This document shows, in pieces, positions 17,073 through 25,619 of a stretch of DNA of 64,000 bases (positions are counted from its first letter, which is position 1; each line of letters starts with the position of its first letter). Below the pieces are notes generated by a model. The model saw nothing but the letters and a program-made list of their open reading frames with translations, made no database searches and was not told the DNA's origin. Where the stretch lies: the NCBI GenBank assembly GCA_900545535.1, contig UQZN01000008.1, positions 45,463 through 109,462 on the forward strand, read 5' to 3'. This stretch comes from an uncultured Phascolarctobacterium sp. Its GTDB lineage: Bacteria > Bacillota > Negativicutes > Acidaminococcales > Acidaminococcaceae. The position numbers and the translations under genes were made by a program.

Positions 17073-17699
17073 ATGAATATAGTCAAAGACGGTCATCCGT
17101 TTATATTCGCTTTTGCTATTATTACTTTTGCTGTAGGCTATTGGGGGAGCCTGGTCTGGGCTGTTGTTCCTGCAGTATTCATGCTGTTTTTTATTTATTT
17201 TTTCCGTAATCCCAATCGACCTACACCAGCAGATGATTCCATTATTTATTCTCCAGCAGATGGAACTGTAATGGCTATAGAAGATTTTTATGACGAAGAA
17301 TATTTAAATGAAGATGCTGTAAAAGTTACCATTTTCCTTTCCGTTTTTAATGTACACGTTAATCGCAGCCCTGTAAATGGTGAAATAAAATATCAGCGTT
17401 ATACCTGCGGTCAATTTGTTCCTGCTTATAAAAAATCTGCTTCATTTGAAAATGAACGCCATGCTATCGGCGTACAAAATGATAAAATGAGAGTTTTGGT
17501 TATTCAGGTCGCTGGATTACTGGCACGTCGTATCGTATCCTGGGTGACTTTAGGCCATAATTTGAAACAGGGCGAATGTTATGGTATGATTAAATTTGGA
17601 TCAAGTACTGAAATTGTTTTGCCAAAGAATGTTGAAATTCTTGTTAAAAAAGGCGATTCAGTAGTTGGAGGAGTTTCTATGATCGGGAGGGTTCATTAA
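17073..17699 (+). CDS. psd: Phosphatidylserine decarboxylase proenzyme
   Basis: Psd converts phosphatidylserine to phosphatidylethanolamine and matures by self-cleavage that makes a pyruvoyl group. The 208-residue form is the short type; it has an N-terminal hydrophobic hairpin (about 8-42), PADGTVMAIED, the NVHVNRSP motif and the cleavage motif FGSSTEIVLP with the conserved GSS. GAGAGGGG before the ATG is the likely ribosome binding site, but it lies in a small hairpin (17055-17069, AGAGAG/CTCTCT) that could mask it. It is followed after 3 bases by pssA. Confidence 0.95.
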   Translation: MNIVKDGHPFIFAFAIITFAVGYWGSLVWAVVPAVFMLFFIYFFRNPNRPTPADDSIIYSPADGTVMAIEDFYDEEYLNEDAVKVTIFLSVFNVHVNRSPVNGEIKYQRYTCGQFVPAYKKSASFENERHAIGVQNDKMRVLVIQVAGLLARRIVSWVTLGHNLKQGECYGMIKFGSSTEIVLPKNVEILVKKGDSVVGGVSMIGRVH

Positions 17700-17702
17700 G
17701 AA

Positions 17703-18383
17703 ATGAATTATCGTCGTATCATCCCTAACAGTATTAGTGCTTTAAGTTTAACATTTGGTGTTTTATCTATTTTTGATACATTTGAAGGCAATTTTTCCAG
17801 AGCAGCTATCTTTATAATACTCGCTGTTATTGCAGATTCTCTGGATGGAAGAGCAGCCCGCTTTTTGGGAGTAGGAGGCGGCGAGTTTGGTAAAGAGCTC
17901 GATTCTTTGTGCGATTTAGGTTCGTTTGGCGTTGCTCCGGCTATTCTTATTTATCAATATGGTATGACGGATCTAGGTTTACTGGGTAAGCTTATTGCTT
18001 CTGTTTTTACAATCTGCGGAGCTATGCGCTTAGCAAGATTTAACGTAAATGTAGGGGAAGTAAAAGGCTACTTTCAAGGGATGCCAATTCCTGCCGGCGC
18101 TTGTGTTCTGGCAACATATGTTCTTTCGGGTTATTCCTTTTCCACTTATTTTGTTGCTGTTTTAACTTTTGTAATTGGCTGTATCATGTACAGCAACGTA
18201 AAATTCCCGGATTTTAAAGGTAAAGGCAATCCGATGTTTTTACCTCCGGTAATAATTGCTGCAGCTGTTGGCCTGTATTTACTGTATACGAATCTTTCAG
18301 CCTGGCCGTTTGCCGCTATGTTCACTTATTCGTTAGCTGGGATTATTAACTGCGTTTATGCAAAAATGCTAAGTAAGCAGTAA
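17703..18383 (+). CDS. pssA: CDP-diacylglycerol-serine O-phosphatidyltransferase
   Basis: PssA makes phosphatidylserine from CDP-diacylglycerol and serine in the membrane; Psd then decarboxylates it. The 226-residue protein has multiple hydrophobic helices and the CDP-alcohol phosphotransferase signature: DSLDGRAAR followed by a G and then LDSLCD with correct spacing. It is of the Bacillus-like integral membrane type. GGAGG precedes the ATG. The pair psd-pssA shows that this organism makes phosphatidylethanolamine. Confidence 0.95.
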   Translation: MNYRRIIPNSISALSLTFGVLSIFDTFEGNFSRAAIFIILAVIADSLDGRAARFLGVGGGEFGKELDSLCDLGSFGVAPAILIYQYGMTDLGLLGKLIASVFTICGAMRLARFNVNVGEVKGYFQGMPIPAGACVLATYVLSGYSFSTYFVAVLTFVIGCIMYSNVKFPDFKGKGNPMFLPPVIIAAAVGLYLLYTNLSAWPFAAMFTYSLAGIINCVYAKMLSKQ

Positions 18384-18411
18384 ATATTTTTAGAAAGCAA
18401 GGAGATTTTTG

Positions 18412-19695
18412 ATGAGTACCTATTTTGACTTGATCATGATTCCGTTGCAGCTTTTAATTGTATTCTTTACGATCTATTATTTTACGCTTTCTTTCTTTGG
18501 CCTTTTTGGCCGCAGACCGGAAGAAAAAATTTACGACGAGCAAAAAACTTTTGCAATGATCGTTTGTGCACACAATGAAGAGCAAGTTATCGGTCAATTG
18601 GTCGAGAATCTGCATCTGCTGAATTATTCTGATCGTTTATATGATATTTTTGTAGTTGCAGATAACTGTAAAGATAATACAGCGCAAATTGCCCGTCAGT
18701 CAGGAGCCATTGTTTATGAACGCTTCAATGATAATGAAAAGGGTAAAGGCTTTGCAATGGATTGGATGTTCCAAAGACTTTTTGAAATGGAGCGTCAATA
18801 TGATGCTGTCTGTGTTTTCGATGCTGACAATCTAGTCCATCCTAACTTTTTAAAAGAAATGAACAGCCGCTTATGTAAAGGTGAACAACTTATTCAAGGT
18901 TATCTGGATTCCAAAAATCCTAATGATACCTGGATTTCCGGTGTATTTTCGATTTCTTTCTGGGTAGTAAATCATGTATGGCATTTGGCGAAATATAATA
19001 TAGGTTTATCAAGCTGTCTTGGCGGTACTGGTATGTGTATTTCTACCGATATCCTGCGCAGACATGGTTGGGGAGCCACCTGTCTTACTGAAGATATGGA
19101 ATTTACCATGAAAGCCCTGTTGGAAGGCATACCTACTACCTGGGCGCATGATGCTATTGTTTATGACGAAAAGCCGCTCACATTTATGCAGTCTTGGAAC
19201 CAGCGCAAACGTTGGGCTCAGGGGCATTTTGATGTAGCTAATCGTTATATCGGTAAATTATTTGTCAAAGGGATTAAAGAAAGAAATATTGTTGTACTTG
19301 ATGGTATTATCAATTTGTTCCAGCCGTACTTCTTGCTTATCTCTACTTTTTTTGTAATTTGCAGTTATATCTATCAGTTTTATCCTTTCTATACGAATGT
19401 ATTATACGCTATTCTGCCGTTGGAAGTTTGGACGTTGATAGGTATTGGTCAGTATATTTTTCCGATGATCGTGCTTTTTAAAATTCATGCTTCGTTTAAA
19501 TCCTGGATATACCTCCTCTTGTATCCACTTTTTATTTACAGCTGGATACCTATTACAGTGTTGGGATATATTCATAGACACGATCATGAGTGGAGTCACA
19601 CCGCGCATACTCGAGGAATCAGTTTCAACGAAGTTTTGATTCCGGAAAATGCTGAATTGGGACCTAAGCAGGTCGTCTTTCCTAAAAAACAATAA
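18412..19695 (+). CDS. Membrane glycosyltransferase family 2
   Basis: The 427-residue protein has one N-terminal membrane helix (about 8-30), a GT2 catalytic domain with VCAHNEE, the DxD-type VFDADNLVHP, a TEDMEF acidic motif, QRKRWAQGHF (the Q-x-x-R-W motif of processive transferases), and three or so C-terminal membrane helices. This layout matches poly-N-acetylglucosamine or cellulose synthase-like enzymes; the sugar is not known. ATG 18412 with AAGGAG at 18399-18404 is preferred to the TTG just before it. It is likely co-transcribed with psd-pssA and ends at a strong terminator. Confidence 0.88.
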   Translation: MSTYFDLIMIPLQLLIVFFTIYYFTLSFFGLFGRRPEEKIYDEQKTFAMIVCAHNEEQVIGQLVENLHLLNYSDRLYDIFVVADNCKDNTAQIARQSGAIVYERFNDNEKGKGFAMDWMFQRLFEMERQYDAVCVFDADNLVHPNFLKEMNSRLCKGEQLIQGYLDSKNPNDTWISGVFSISFWVVNHVWHLAKYNIGLSSCLGGTGMCISTDILRRHGWGATCLTEDMEFTMKALLEGIPTTWAHDAIVYDEKPLTFMQSWNQRKRWAQGHFDVANRYIGKLFVKGIKERNIVVLDGIINLFQPYFLLISTFFVICSYIYQFYPFYTNVLYAILPLEVWTLIGIGQYIFPMIVLFKIHASFKSWIYLLLYPLFIYSWIPITVLGYIHRHDHEWSHTAHTRGISFNEVLIPENAELGPKQVVFPKKQ

Positions 19696-19700
19696 ATTTT

Positions 19701-19730
19701 GACCGCTCGTAGCAAGAGCGGTCTTTTTCT
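19701..19730 (+). terminator. Rho-independent terminator after the GT2 gene
   Basis: GACCGCTC (19701-19708) and GAGCGGTC (19716-19723) form a perfect stem followed by TTTTTCT. It separates the lipid/glycosyltransferase operon from the salvage operon. Confidence 0.9.
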
Positions 19731-19814
19731 TTATAAAATCCTTGAATTCTTTATTTTATAAGGCTTTTATGTTATTATAAGATGATAAGATGTAAAAGAT
19801 TTAAGGAGAAGTTT

Positions 19815-20477
19815 GTGAAGATACGTGGAGTCTTATTTGATCTGGACGGCACATTGATCGATACTGTAGATTTGATAATCAAAGCATTTGAACATAGCTT
19901 CGCAGTGTGTCTGAATAAAAAAATGCCGCATGCAGAACTGGTAAAATATTTTGGATTACCACTGCGCAGCGCCATGAGGAATTATGTCAATGAAGATCAG
20001 GTAGAAGAATTATGCGCTGTTTATAGAGAGTTTAATCTTAAGTACCATGATGAGCTTATTAAACCTTTCGCTGGTGTTAAAGAAACACTGGCTGAGCTGC
20101 AGCAGCGGGGAATAAAAATGGCTGTGGTTACTTCTAAGAAGGTCCCGATGGCTGAGCGGGGGCTGCAATGTATGGGGCTGGAAAATTACATAGAGACAGT
20201 CATTGGCTGCGATATATGTCAATATCATAAGCCGCATCCCGAACCCATGGCAAAGGCCCTGGCTGCTTTAAATCTGAAAGCTGATGAATGCCTTTGTATT
20301 GGCGACAGCCCTTTTGACTTGCAAAGCGGTCAGGCTGCTGGTTGTTATGGCACAGCAGCTGTACGTTATACCAGCTTTGACTGGCAGCAGATGCTTGGCG
20401 AAGGCAACCCTGATTATATCCTGGAAGAAATGCCAGATCTGATAAAGATTATTGATGATCTGAATAATAAACACTAA
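19815..20477 (+). CDS. HAD-superfamily hydrolase, PpaX/Gph-like
   Basis: The 220-residue phosphatase has motif I FDLDGTLIDT with nucleophile and acid aspartates, a helical cap, motif II VVTSKK and motif III/IV CIGDSPFDLQ. It resembles pyrophosphatase PpaX and phosphoglycolate phosphatase, but substrate specificity cannot be assigned. The GTG start is selected by AAGGAG at 19803-19808. It lies 10 bases ahead of the phosphorylase gene and appears to lead the salvage operon, so its substrate may be a phosphorylated thio-sugar or pyrophosphate; this is inference from position only. Confidence 0.85.
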   Translation: MKIRGVLFDLDGTLIDTVDLIIKAFEHSFAVCLNKKMPHAELVKYFGLPLRSAMRNYVNEDQVEELCAVYREFNLKYHDELIKPFAGVKETLAELQQRGIKMAVVTSKKVPMAERGLQCMGLENYIETVIGCDICQYHKPHPEPMAKALAALNLKADECLCIGDSPFDLQSGQAAGCYGTAAVRYTSFDWQQMLGEGNPDYILEEMPDLIKIIDDLNNKH

Positions 20478-20487
20478 GGAGGAACAT

Positions 20488-21285
20488 ATGCGTAAAATAG
20501 CGATCATAGGTGGAACTGGAATCTATAGTCCGGAAACCTTACAATGTTTTGAAGAAAAGGTGATTCAAACTCCTTACGGACCTGCTTTATGCAATATTGG
20601 AACAATGTGCGGTAATCAGGTGATCTTTATCACCCGTCATGGTGTGGGGCATAAAACTGCTCCGCATAAAGTAAATTATCGTGCCAATATCTGGGCGTTG
20701 AAAAGCCTTGGTACAGAAGAAATCTTTGCAACTACTGCAGTTGGATCTTTGAATTTGGATATGGAACCGGGGCATTTTGTTGTATGTGACCAGGTTTTGG
20801 ATTTTACGAAAAGCCGTATCAATACTTTTTATGATAATCCGGAACGTGGTGTAGCTCATGTTGATTTTACCAACCCTTACTGTCCCAGACTGCGCGATAA
20901 AGTTATCAATTGCCTGTATAAGACAGATATAGTTTTTCATAAAAAAGGCTGTTACGTCTGTACAGAAGGACCGCGTTTTGAAACTGCTGCGGAAATTAAA
21001 ATGTTCGCAATGCTGGGAGGTGACCTTGTCGGCATGACCAATATGCCGGAGTCACTGCTTGCCAGAGAAGCAGAAATGTGCTATACAAATTGTTCTATCG
21101 TCACTAATATGGCTGCAGGTATTTCACCGACGCCGCTTTCTCACAGTGAAGTAGTTGAGGCTATGGATAAAAGCATTAAAAACATGGAAAAGCTTATCAG
21201 CGCCTTTATTGCGGCTAATGAAGCAGACAGTATGGAATGCGGTTGTCCGAAGTGCATGACAGAATTTGGCGGTTTTACTTTATAA
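20488..21285 (+). CDS. MTA/MTI phosphorylase (MtnP family), possibly 5'-methylthioinosine type
   Basis: This 265-residue purine nucleoside phosphorylase-fold enzyme cleaves a methylthio-nucleoside with phosphate to 5-methylthioribose-1-phosphate plus the base. Family motifs are GGTGIYSPE, TRHGVGH, HKVNYRANIWALK and EGPRFET. At the base pocket the sequence reads TNMAAG: N207 sits where human MTAP has D220 and A209 where it has D222. An Asn there is the purine nucleoside phosphorylase-like choice for 6-oxopurines, so methylthioinosine may be the true substrate. A deaminase at 24317 in the same operon fits this reading. AAGGAGG precedes ATG 20488. Confidence 0.88.
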   Translation: MRKIAIIGGTGIYSPETLQCFEEKVIQTPYGPALCNIGTMCGNQVIFITRHGVGHKTAPHKVNYRANIWALKSLGTEEIFATTAVGSLNLDMEPGHFVVCDQVLDFTKSRINTFYDNPERGVAHVDFTNPYCPRLRDKVINCLYKTDIVFHKKGCYVCTEGPRFETAAEIKMFAMLGGDLVGMTNMPESLLAREAEMCYTNCSIVTNMAAGISPTPLSHSEVVEAMDKSIKNMEKLISAFIAANEADSMECGCPKCMTEFGGFTL

Positions 21286-21298
21286 GGAGCCTGTAAAC

Positions 21299-22369
21299 AT
21301 GGTCAAAACTATGGAATGGCAAGGGCAGAGCCTGCTTTTGTTAGATCAAACTAAGTTACCGGCAGAAATTGTAACTATCATTTGTGAAGACTACCGAAGA
21401 GTTGGAGAGGCAATAAAACGCTTGGAAGTACGTGGAGCGCCTGCTATTGGCGCAGCCGCAGCTTTTGCCATGACTTTAGGCTGGCAGGAACTTATTGTAA
21501 AATATACTGGTGCCGGTTCTGAAACGCTTTTAATAGAATTTAAGAAGATAAAAGACTTTTTGCTTTCTACGCGTCCAACAGCGGTCAATCTTGCCTGGGC
21601 AGTTAACAAAATGTATATGCAGGTCGTTGCCTTGGCTAAAGAACAAAGATCGCTGCAAGATATTGGGACGGCATTGGAAAATTTAGCCTGTAGGATTTAT
21701 CAGGATGACATCGCGATCAATCGACAGATCGGAATCCATGGTGCAGCTTTACTGCCTCAGCAGGCCAGTATCCTTACTCATTGCAATGCCGGTACTTTGG
21801 CCACCTGCGGATGGGGAACTGCCTTAGGTGTTGTCAGGCAAGCATTTTTGGATGGACGGCTGTCGATGGTTTACGCAGATGAAACGCGTCCGTTGTTACA
21901 GGGCGCACGTTTAACAGCCTGGGAGTTAACAGAAGATAATATCCCGGTTACTTTGATCACTGATAATATGGCGGCCTGGGTTATGCAGACCAGGCATCTG
22001 GATGCTGTTATCGTCGGTGCGGATAGGATCGCCGCTAATGGTGATACGGCCAATAAAATCGGTACTTACGGAGTAGCTTTGGCAGCTAAGCATCATGATA
22101 TACCTTTTTATATCGCTGCTCCAGTCAGCACTTTTGATTTTACCTTGGAAAATGGCAACCAGATCCCAATCGAAGAACGGGCTGCTGATGAAGTAAGATT
22201 ATTTCAGGGAGTAGTAACTGCTCCCCGGCAGGTAAAGGTTTTCAATCCTGCTTTTGATGTAACTCCGGCAGAATTTATTACTGGTATTATTACCGAATAC
22301 GGTGTAGTATCTGCGCCGTATACAGAAAATATAAAAAAATTGCAGCAAAAACTGCAAGAGGAGGACTAA
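21299..22369 (+). CDS. mtnA: S-methyl-5-thioribose-1-phosphate isomerase
   Basis: MtnA converts methylthioribose-1-phosphate to methylthioribulose-1-phosphate. The 356-residue protein shows RGAPAIGAAAAFA near residue 50, the THCNAGTLATCGWGTALG catalytic cysteine segment near residue 160, DETRPLLQGARLTAWEL and VGADRIAANGDTANKIGT with the catalytic Asp. This separates it from the related eIF2B-like proteins. ATG 21299 is set by AAGGAG at 21284-21289, which overlaps the upstream stop. It is the second step after the phosphorylase. Confidence 0.95.
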   Translation: MVKTMEWQGQSLLLLDQTKLPAEIVTIICEDYRRVGEAIKRLEVRGAPAIGAAAAFAMTLGWQELIVKYTGAGSETLLIEFKKIKDFLLSTRPTAVNLAWAVNKMYMQVVALAKEQRSLQDIGTALENLACRIYQDDIAINRQIGIHGAALLPQQASILTHCNAGTLATCGWGTALGVVRQAFLDGRLSMVYADETRPLLQGARLTAWELTEDNIPVTLITDNMAAWVMQTRHLDAVIVGADRIAANGDTANKIGTYGVALAAKHHDIPFYIAAPVSTFDFTLENGNQIPIEERAADEVRLFQGVVTAPRQVKVFNPAFDVTPAEFITGIITEYGVVSAPYTENIKKLQQKLQEED

Positions 22370-22371
22370 TA

Positions 22372-23622
22372 TTGATTATGGAAAGTATAATTCGTGATAT
22401 CGCTTTAGCACCATCCGGAAAACAAAAAATTGCCTGGGTAAAAGAGCATATGCCATTGCTTAATATCCTTAATGAAAAATATAGTAAAAACCAGATTTTT
22501 AAGGGTCTTAATATGGTAGTTACTATCCATTTAGAAGCCAAAACAGCATATCTGGCACAGGTGCTTAAAAACGCTGGGGCCAATGTTGTTGTAACCGGCA
22601 GTAATCCCTTATCTACTCAGGATGATGTTGCCGCGGCGTTAGCAGATAGCGGTGTCACTGTTTTTGCGACCCATGACTGTACTGATAAAGAATATGATAT
22701 GTATCTCAGTAAAGCATTAGATGTTGAGCCGGATCTGATCATCGATGACGGCGGGGATCTGGTCAATATGCTGCACGGTGAACGCAGGCATCTGGTTGCC
22801 AAGCTTATTGGCGGCAGCGAAGAAACTACTACTGGCGTACACCGTTTAAAAGCTTTATCTAACAGCGGTAAGCTGGCTTTTCCGATGATTGCTGTTAACG
22901 ATGCCTATTGCAAATATCTTTTTGATAACCGTTATGGAACCGGTCAATCTTCCTGGGACGGCATTATGCGCACGACTAACCTTTCGGTTGCCGGTAAAAC
23001 AGTAGTCGTTGCCGGCTATGGCTGGTGCGGTAAAGGCGTGGCAATGCGTGCCAAAGGCTTAGGCGCCAATGTTATCGTCACTGAGATCGATCCTATCAAA
23101 GGCATAGAAGCAGTTTTTGATGGTTTCAGGGTAATGCCGATGCAGGAAGCTGCCAAATATGGTGATTTCTTTGTTACTGTTACCGGCTGCAAAGACGTTA
23201 TCACCAAAGAGCATTTTGCCGTTATGAAAGATGGCGCTATTCTCAGCAATGCAGGTCATTTCGACGTTGAAATCAATATTAACCATCTTGAAGAATTGAC
23301 CGTAGAGCCGTCATATGAAGTAAGAAAAAATATCAGGACCTTTACGATGGCTGATGGGCGTAAAATCAATTTGCTGGGCGAAGGACGCCTCGTAAATCTG
23401 GCCTGTGGCGATGGACATCCTGTTGAGGTAATGGATCTTTCTTTTGCGATGCAGTTTTTAGCAATGAAATATTTATTGGAACATAAAAATGATCTGGAAA
23501 ATAAACTTTACGTTTTACCGGAAGAATTAAATACTGAAATTGCTGCGCTTAAATTACAGGCTATGGGCATTGGTATCGATAAGTTGACTCAGGAACAGGA
23601 AGCTTATCTGCATCAAGCCTAG
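22372..23622 (+). CDS. ahcY: Adenosylhomocysteinase (possibly S-inosylhomocysteine-active)
   Basis: AhcY reversibly splits S-adenosylhomocysteine into homocysteine and adenosine using bound NAD. The 416-residue protein is the short form seen in archaea and Thermotoga. It has the substrate segment FDNRYGTGQSSWDGIMRTTN, the NAD fold GYGWCGKGVAMRAKGLGA and the SNAGHFDVEIN loop. Because a nucleoside deaminase of the MtaD type is in the operon, it may instead hydrolyse S-inosylhomocysteine, as described for a methanogen; this is inference. A TTG at 22372 is well spaced from GAGGAGG (22358-22364); ATG 22378 is the alternative. Confidence 0.92.
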   Translation: MIMESIIRDIALAPSGKQKIAWVKEHMPLLNILNEKYSKNQIFKGLNMVVTIHLEAKTAYLAQVLKNAGANVVVTGSNPLSTQDDVAAALADSGVTVFATHDCTDKEYDMYLSKALDVEPDLIIDDGGDLVNMLHGERRHLVAKLIGGSEETTTGVHRLKALSNSGKLAFPMIAVNDAYCKYLFDNRYGTGQSSWDGIMRTTNLSVAGKTVVVAGYGWCGKGVAMRAKGLGANVIVTEIDPIKGIEAVFDGFRVMPMQEAAKYGDFFVTVTGCKDVITKEHFAVMKDGAILSNAGHFDVEININHLEELTVEPSYEVRKNIRTFTMADGRKINLLGEGRLVNLACGDGHPVEVMDLSFAMQFLAMKYLLEHKNDLENKLYVLPEELNTEIAALKLQAMGIGIDKLTQEQEAYLHQA

Positions 23623-23637
23623 AAGGATGTGTTAATA

Positions 23638-24324
23638 TTGCAGGATGATCGCATTATCGATGCAGCGCGTCAGCAAATTGTTGCCGCCGGCCTAAAAATG
23701 ATCGAGCAGAAAATGATCGCCGGATCATGGGGGAATCTAAGCATCAAAATCAATACTTCATGCTGCGCAATAACGCCGTCCGGTCGCAGTTATGACAGCT
23801 TAAATACTGAAGACGTTATCGTTGTGGATATGCAGGGCAATAAACTTGAGGGCGCATTGATTCCCTCATCCGAAACTCCCCTGCATCTGGCGGTTTATGA
23901 GGCAATACCAGAAGCGCAGGCCATAGTACACACACACAGCATTTATGCCAGTGCCTGTGCCGCAATGCATAAACCTATACCGGCTTTGATCGAAGATCTG
24001 GTACAAATAATAGGCGGCAGTGTAGATGTTGCTGAATATGCGTTACCGGGAACGGAAGCTTTAGCTGCAAATGCTGTAAAAGCTTTGCAAAATAAAAAAG
24101 CCGCATTATTGGCTAATCATGGCGTCGTGTGCTGGGGCAGCTCTTTAAATTCCGCTTTAATGACTGCCGAAATAGTCGAAAAAGCAGCACAGATTTACTG
24201 TATCTGCGAAACTATGGGCGGTGCAAAATTATTGCCGGAAGCAGATATTGCTGTAATGCATGATTTCTATAAGCAGCATTATTCTAAACGTCAAACAGAA
24301 AAGGGAGATGAAGTACTTGGGTAA
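23638..24324 (+). CDS. Class II aldolase/adducin-family protein, candidate methylthioribulose-1-phosphate aldolase
   Basis: The 228-residue protein has the zinc-dependent class II aldolase fold: GSWGNLSIK, ITPSGRSYD, PSSETPLHLAVY with the catalytic Glu, the HTHSIYAS metal pair, and NHGVVCWG with the third metal His. The family contains L-fuculose-phosphate aldolase, MtnB dehydratase and the aldolase of the DHAP shunt that cuts methylthioribulose-1-phosphate. The gene follows mtnA and ahcY, and no mtnC, mtnW/X or mtnD is near, so the aldolase reaction is favoured over MtnB. A TTG at 23638 is chosen because AAGGATG (23623-23629) precedes it; GTG 23629 is too close to that site. It overlaps mtaD by 8 bases. 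Confidence 0.82.
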   Translation: MQDDRIIDAARQQIVAAGLKMIEQKMIAGSWGNLSIKINTSCCAITPSGRSYDSLNTEDVIVVDMQGNKLEGALIPSSETPLHLAVYEAIPEAQAIVHTHSIYASACAAMHKPIPALIEDLVQIIGGSVDVAEYALPGTEALAANAVKALQNKKAALLANHGVVCWGSSLNSALMTAEIVEKAAQIYCICETMGGAKLLPEADIAVMHDFYKQHYSKRQTEKGDEVLG

Positions 24325-25594
24325 ATTACTGATAAAAAATGTAGAAATAATTTCGGCTCCCGACAATGAAAAGTATTTTTTAGGAATTGACAACGATACG
24401 ATCAGCGTTATCAGTAAAGAACTGCCGGGCGGTTTTGAGAATGCTGAAATAATTGATGCTGCGGATAAGATCGCGGTTCCCGGCATGGTAAATACACATA
24501 CCCATGCTGCTATGACTTTATTGCGCAGTTATGCAGACGATATGGCTTTGATGGACTGGCTGCAAAATAAGATTTGGCCCGCAGAAGCAGGCTTAAATGA
24601 TGACGACATCTATTGGGGCACAATGCTTTCGATCGTAGAAATGCTGAAAACCGGTACTACCTGTTTTGCCGATATGTATTTTGCAATGGACAGAGTTGCT
24701 CAGGCAGTAGAAGAAACCGGTATGCGTGCTTCTTTAAGCCGTGGTTTGGTAGGCCTTACACCTGATGCTGATGAAAAACTGCAGGATAATGAAACGCTTT
24801 TTAAAAACTGGCATGGGAAAGCTGATGGCCGTATCAGGGTAATGTTTGGCCCACATGCTCCCTATACCTGCCCTGTACCTTATTTAAAGAAAGTTATAGC
24901 CAAAGCCGGTGCATTGGATGCAGAAATTCATATGCATCTGTGTGAAACGGCAGGAGAAGTGAGTGATTGTGTAAAAGAACATCATATGACGCCTATCAAA
25001 CTGATGGACAGTTTGCAGATGTTTGATTGTGGGACTTTGGCTGCACATTGCGTACATGTCAGTGAAGAGGATATGGAAATAATGGCCGCGAAAAAAGTGC
25101 GTGTGGCGCATAATCCGCAGAGTAATCTGAAGTTGGCCAGTGGTATTGCTCCGATACCGGCCATGCTGAAACGCGGTATTATAGTCGGACTTGGTACAGA
25201 CGGAACTTCCAGCAATAATAACTTAGATCTTTTGGAAGAATGTCGTCTTACAGCTATGCTGCATAAAGGTATCAGCGGAGATCCTTTGCTCATTCCAGCT
25301 AAAGAGGCTTTAGAACTGGCCACTAAGCAAGGCGCTTTGGCCTTGGGCTTTACCAATGTAGGGCAGATAGCGGTGGGGCAGAAGGCTGATATAGTCCTTT
25401 ACGATATGCAAAAACCCTATTGGTATCCACGGCACGACCGTATTTCGTTGTTAGTTTATGCTGCAAATGCAACTGACGCTGATACAGTTATCGTCAACGG
25501 TAAAGTTTTGATGAAAAATGGTGAACTGCTGCACATGGATGTAGAAAAAATTTATGCGGAGGCCAATACACGTGGTCATCGCTTAACTAAATAA
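24317..25594 (+). CDS. mtaD: 5-methylthioadenosine/S-adenosylhomocysteine deaminase
   Basis: This amidohydrolase removes the 6-amino group of methylthioadenosine, S-adenosylhomocysteine or adenosine. The 425-residue protein has metal ligands in NTHTHAAMTLLRSYADD, HMHLCETAGE, HCVHVSEED and GTDGTSSNNN, the latter typical of the MtaD/DadD group. The TTG start at 24317 fits AAGGGAGATG at 24301-24310; an ATG at 24308 lies inside that site. It overlaps the aldolase gene by 8 bases, so translation is probably coupled. It supplies the inosine-type substrates suggested for the phosphorylase. Confidence 0.93.
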   Translation: MGKLLIKNVEIISAPDNEKYFLGIDNDTISVISKELPGGFENAEIIDAADKIAVPGMVNTHTHAAMTLLRSYADDMALMDWLQNKIWPAEAGLNDDDIYWGTMLSIVEMLKTGTTCFADMYFAMDRVAQAVEETGMRASLSRGLVGLTPDADEKLQDNETLFKNWHGKADGRIRVMFGPHAPYTCPVPYLKKVIAKAGALDAEIHMHLCETAGEVSDCVKEHHMTPIKLMDSLQMFDCGTLAAHCVHVSEEDMEIMAAKKVRVAHNPQSNLKLASGIAPIPAMLKRGIIVGLGTDGTSSNNNLDLLEECRLTAMLHKGISGDPLLIPAKEALELATKQGALALGFTNVGQIAVGQKADIVLYDMQKPYWYPRHDRISLLVYAANATDADTVIVNGKVLMKNGELLHMDVEKIYAEANTRGHRLTK

Positions 25595-25619
25595 AGATAA
25601 AAACTTAGGAGTGACGATA

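Noticed and set aside
23638..24324. MtnB methylthioribulose-1-phosphate dehydratase
   Set aside because: The fold is shared, but none of the later enzymes of that pathway is nearby; aldolase is the better fit, though not proven.
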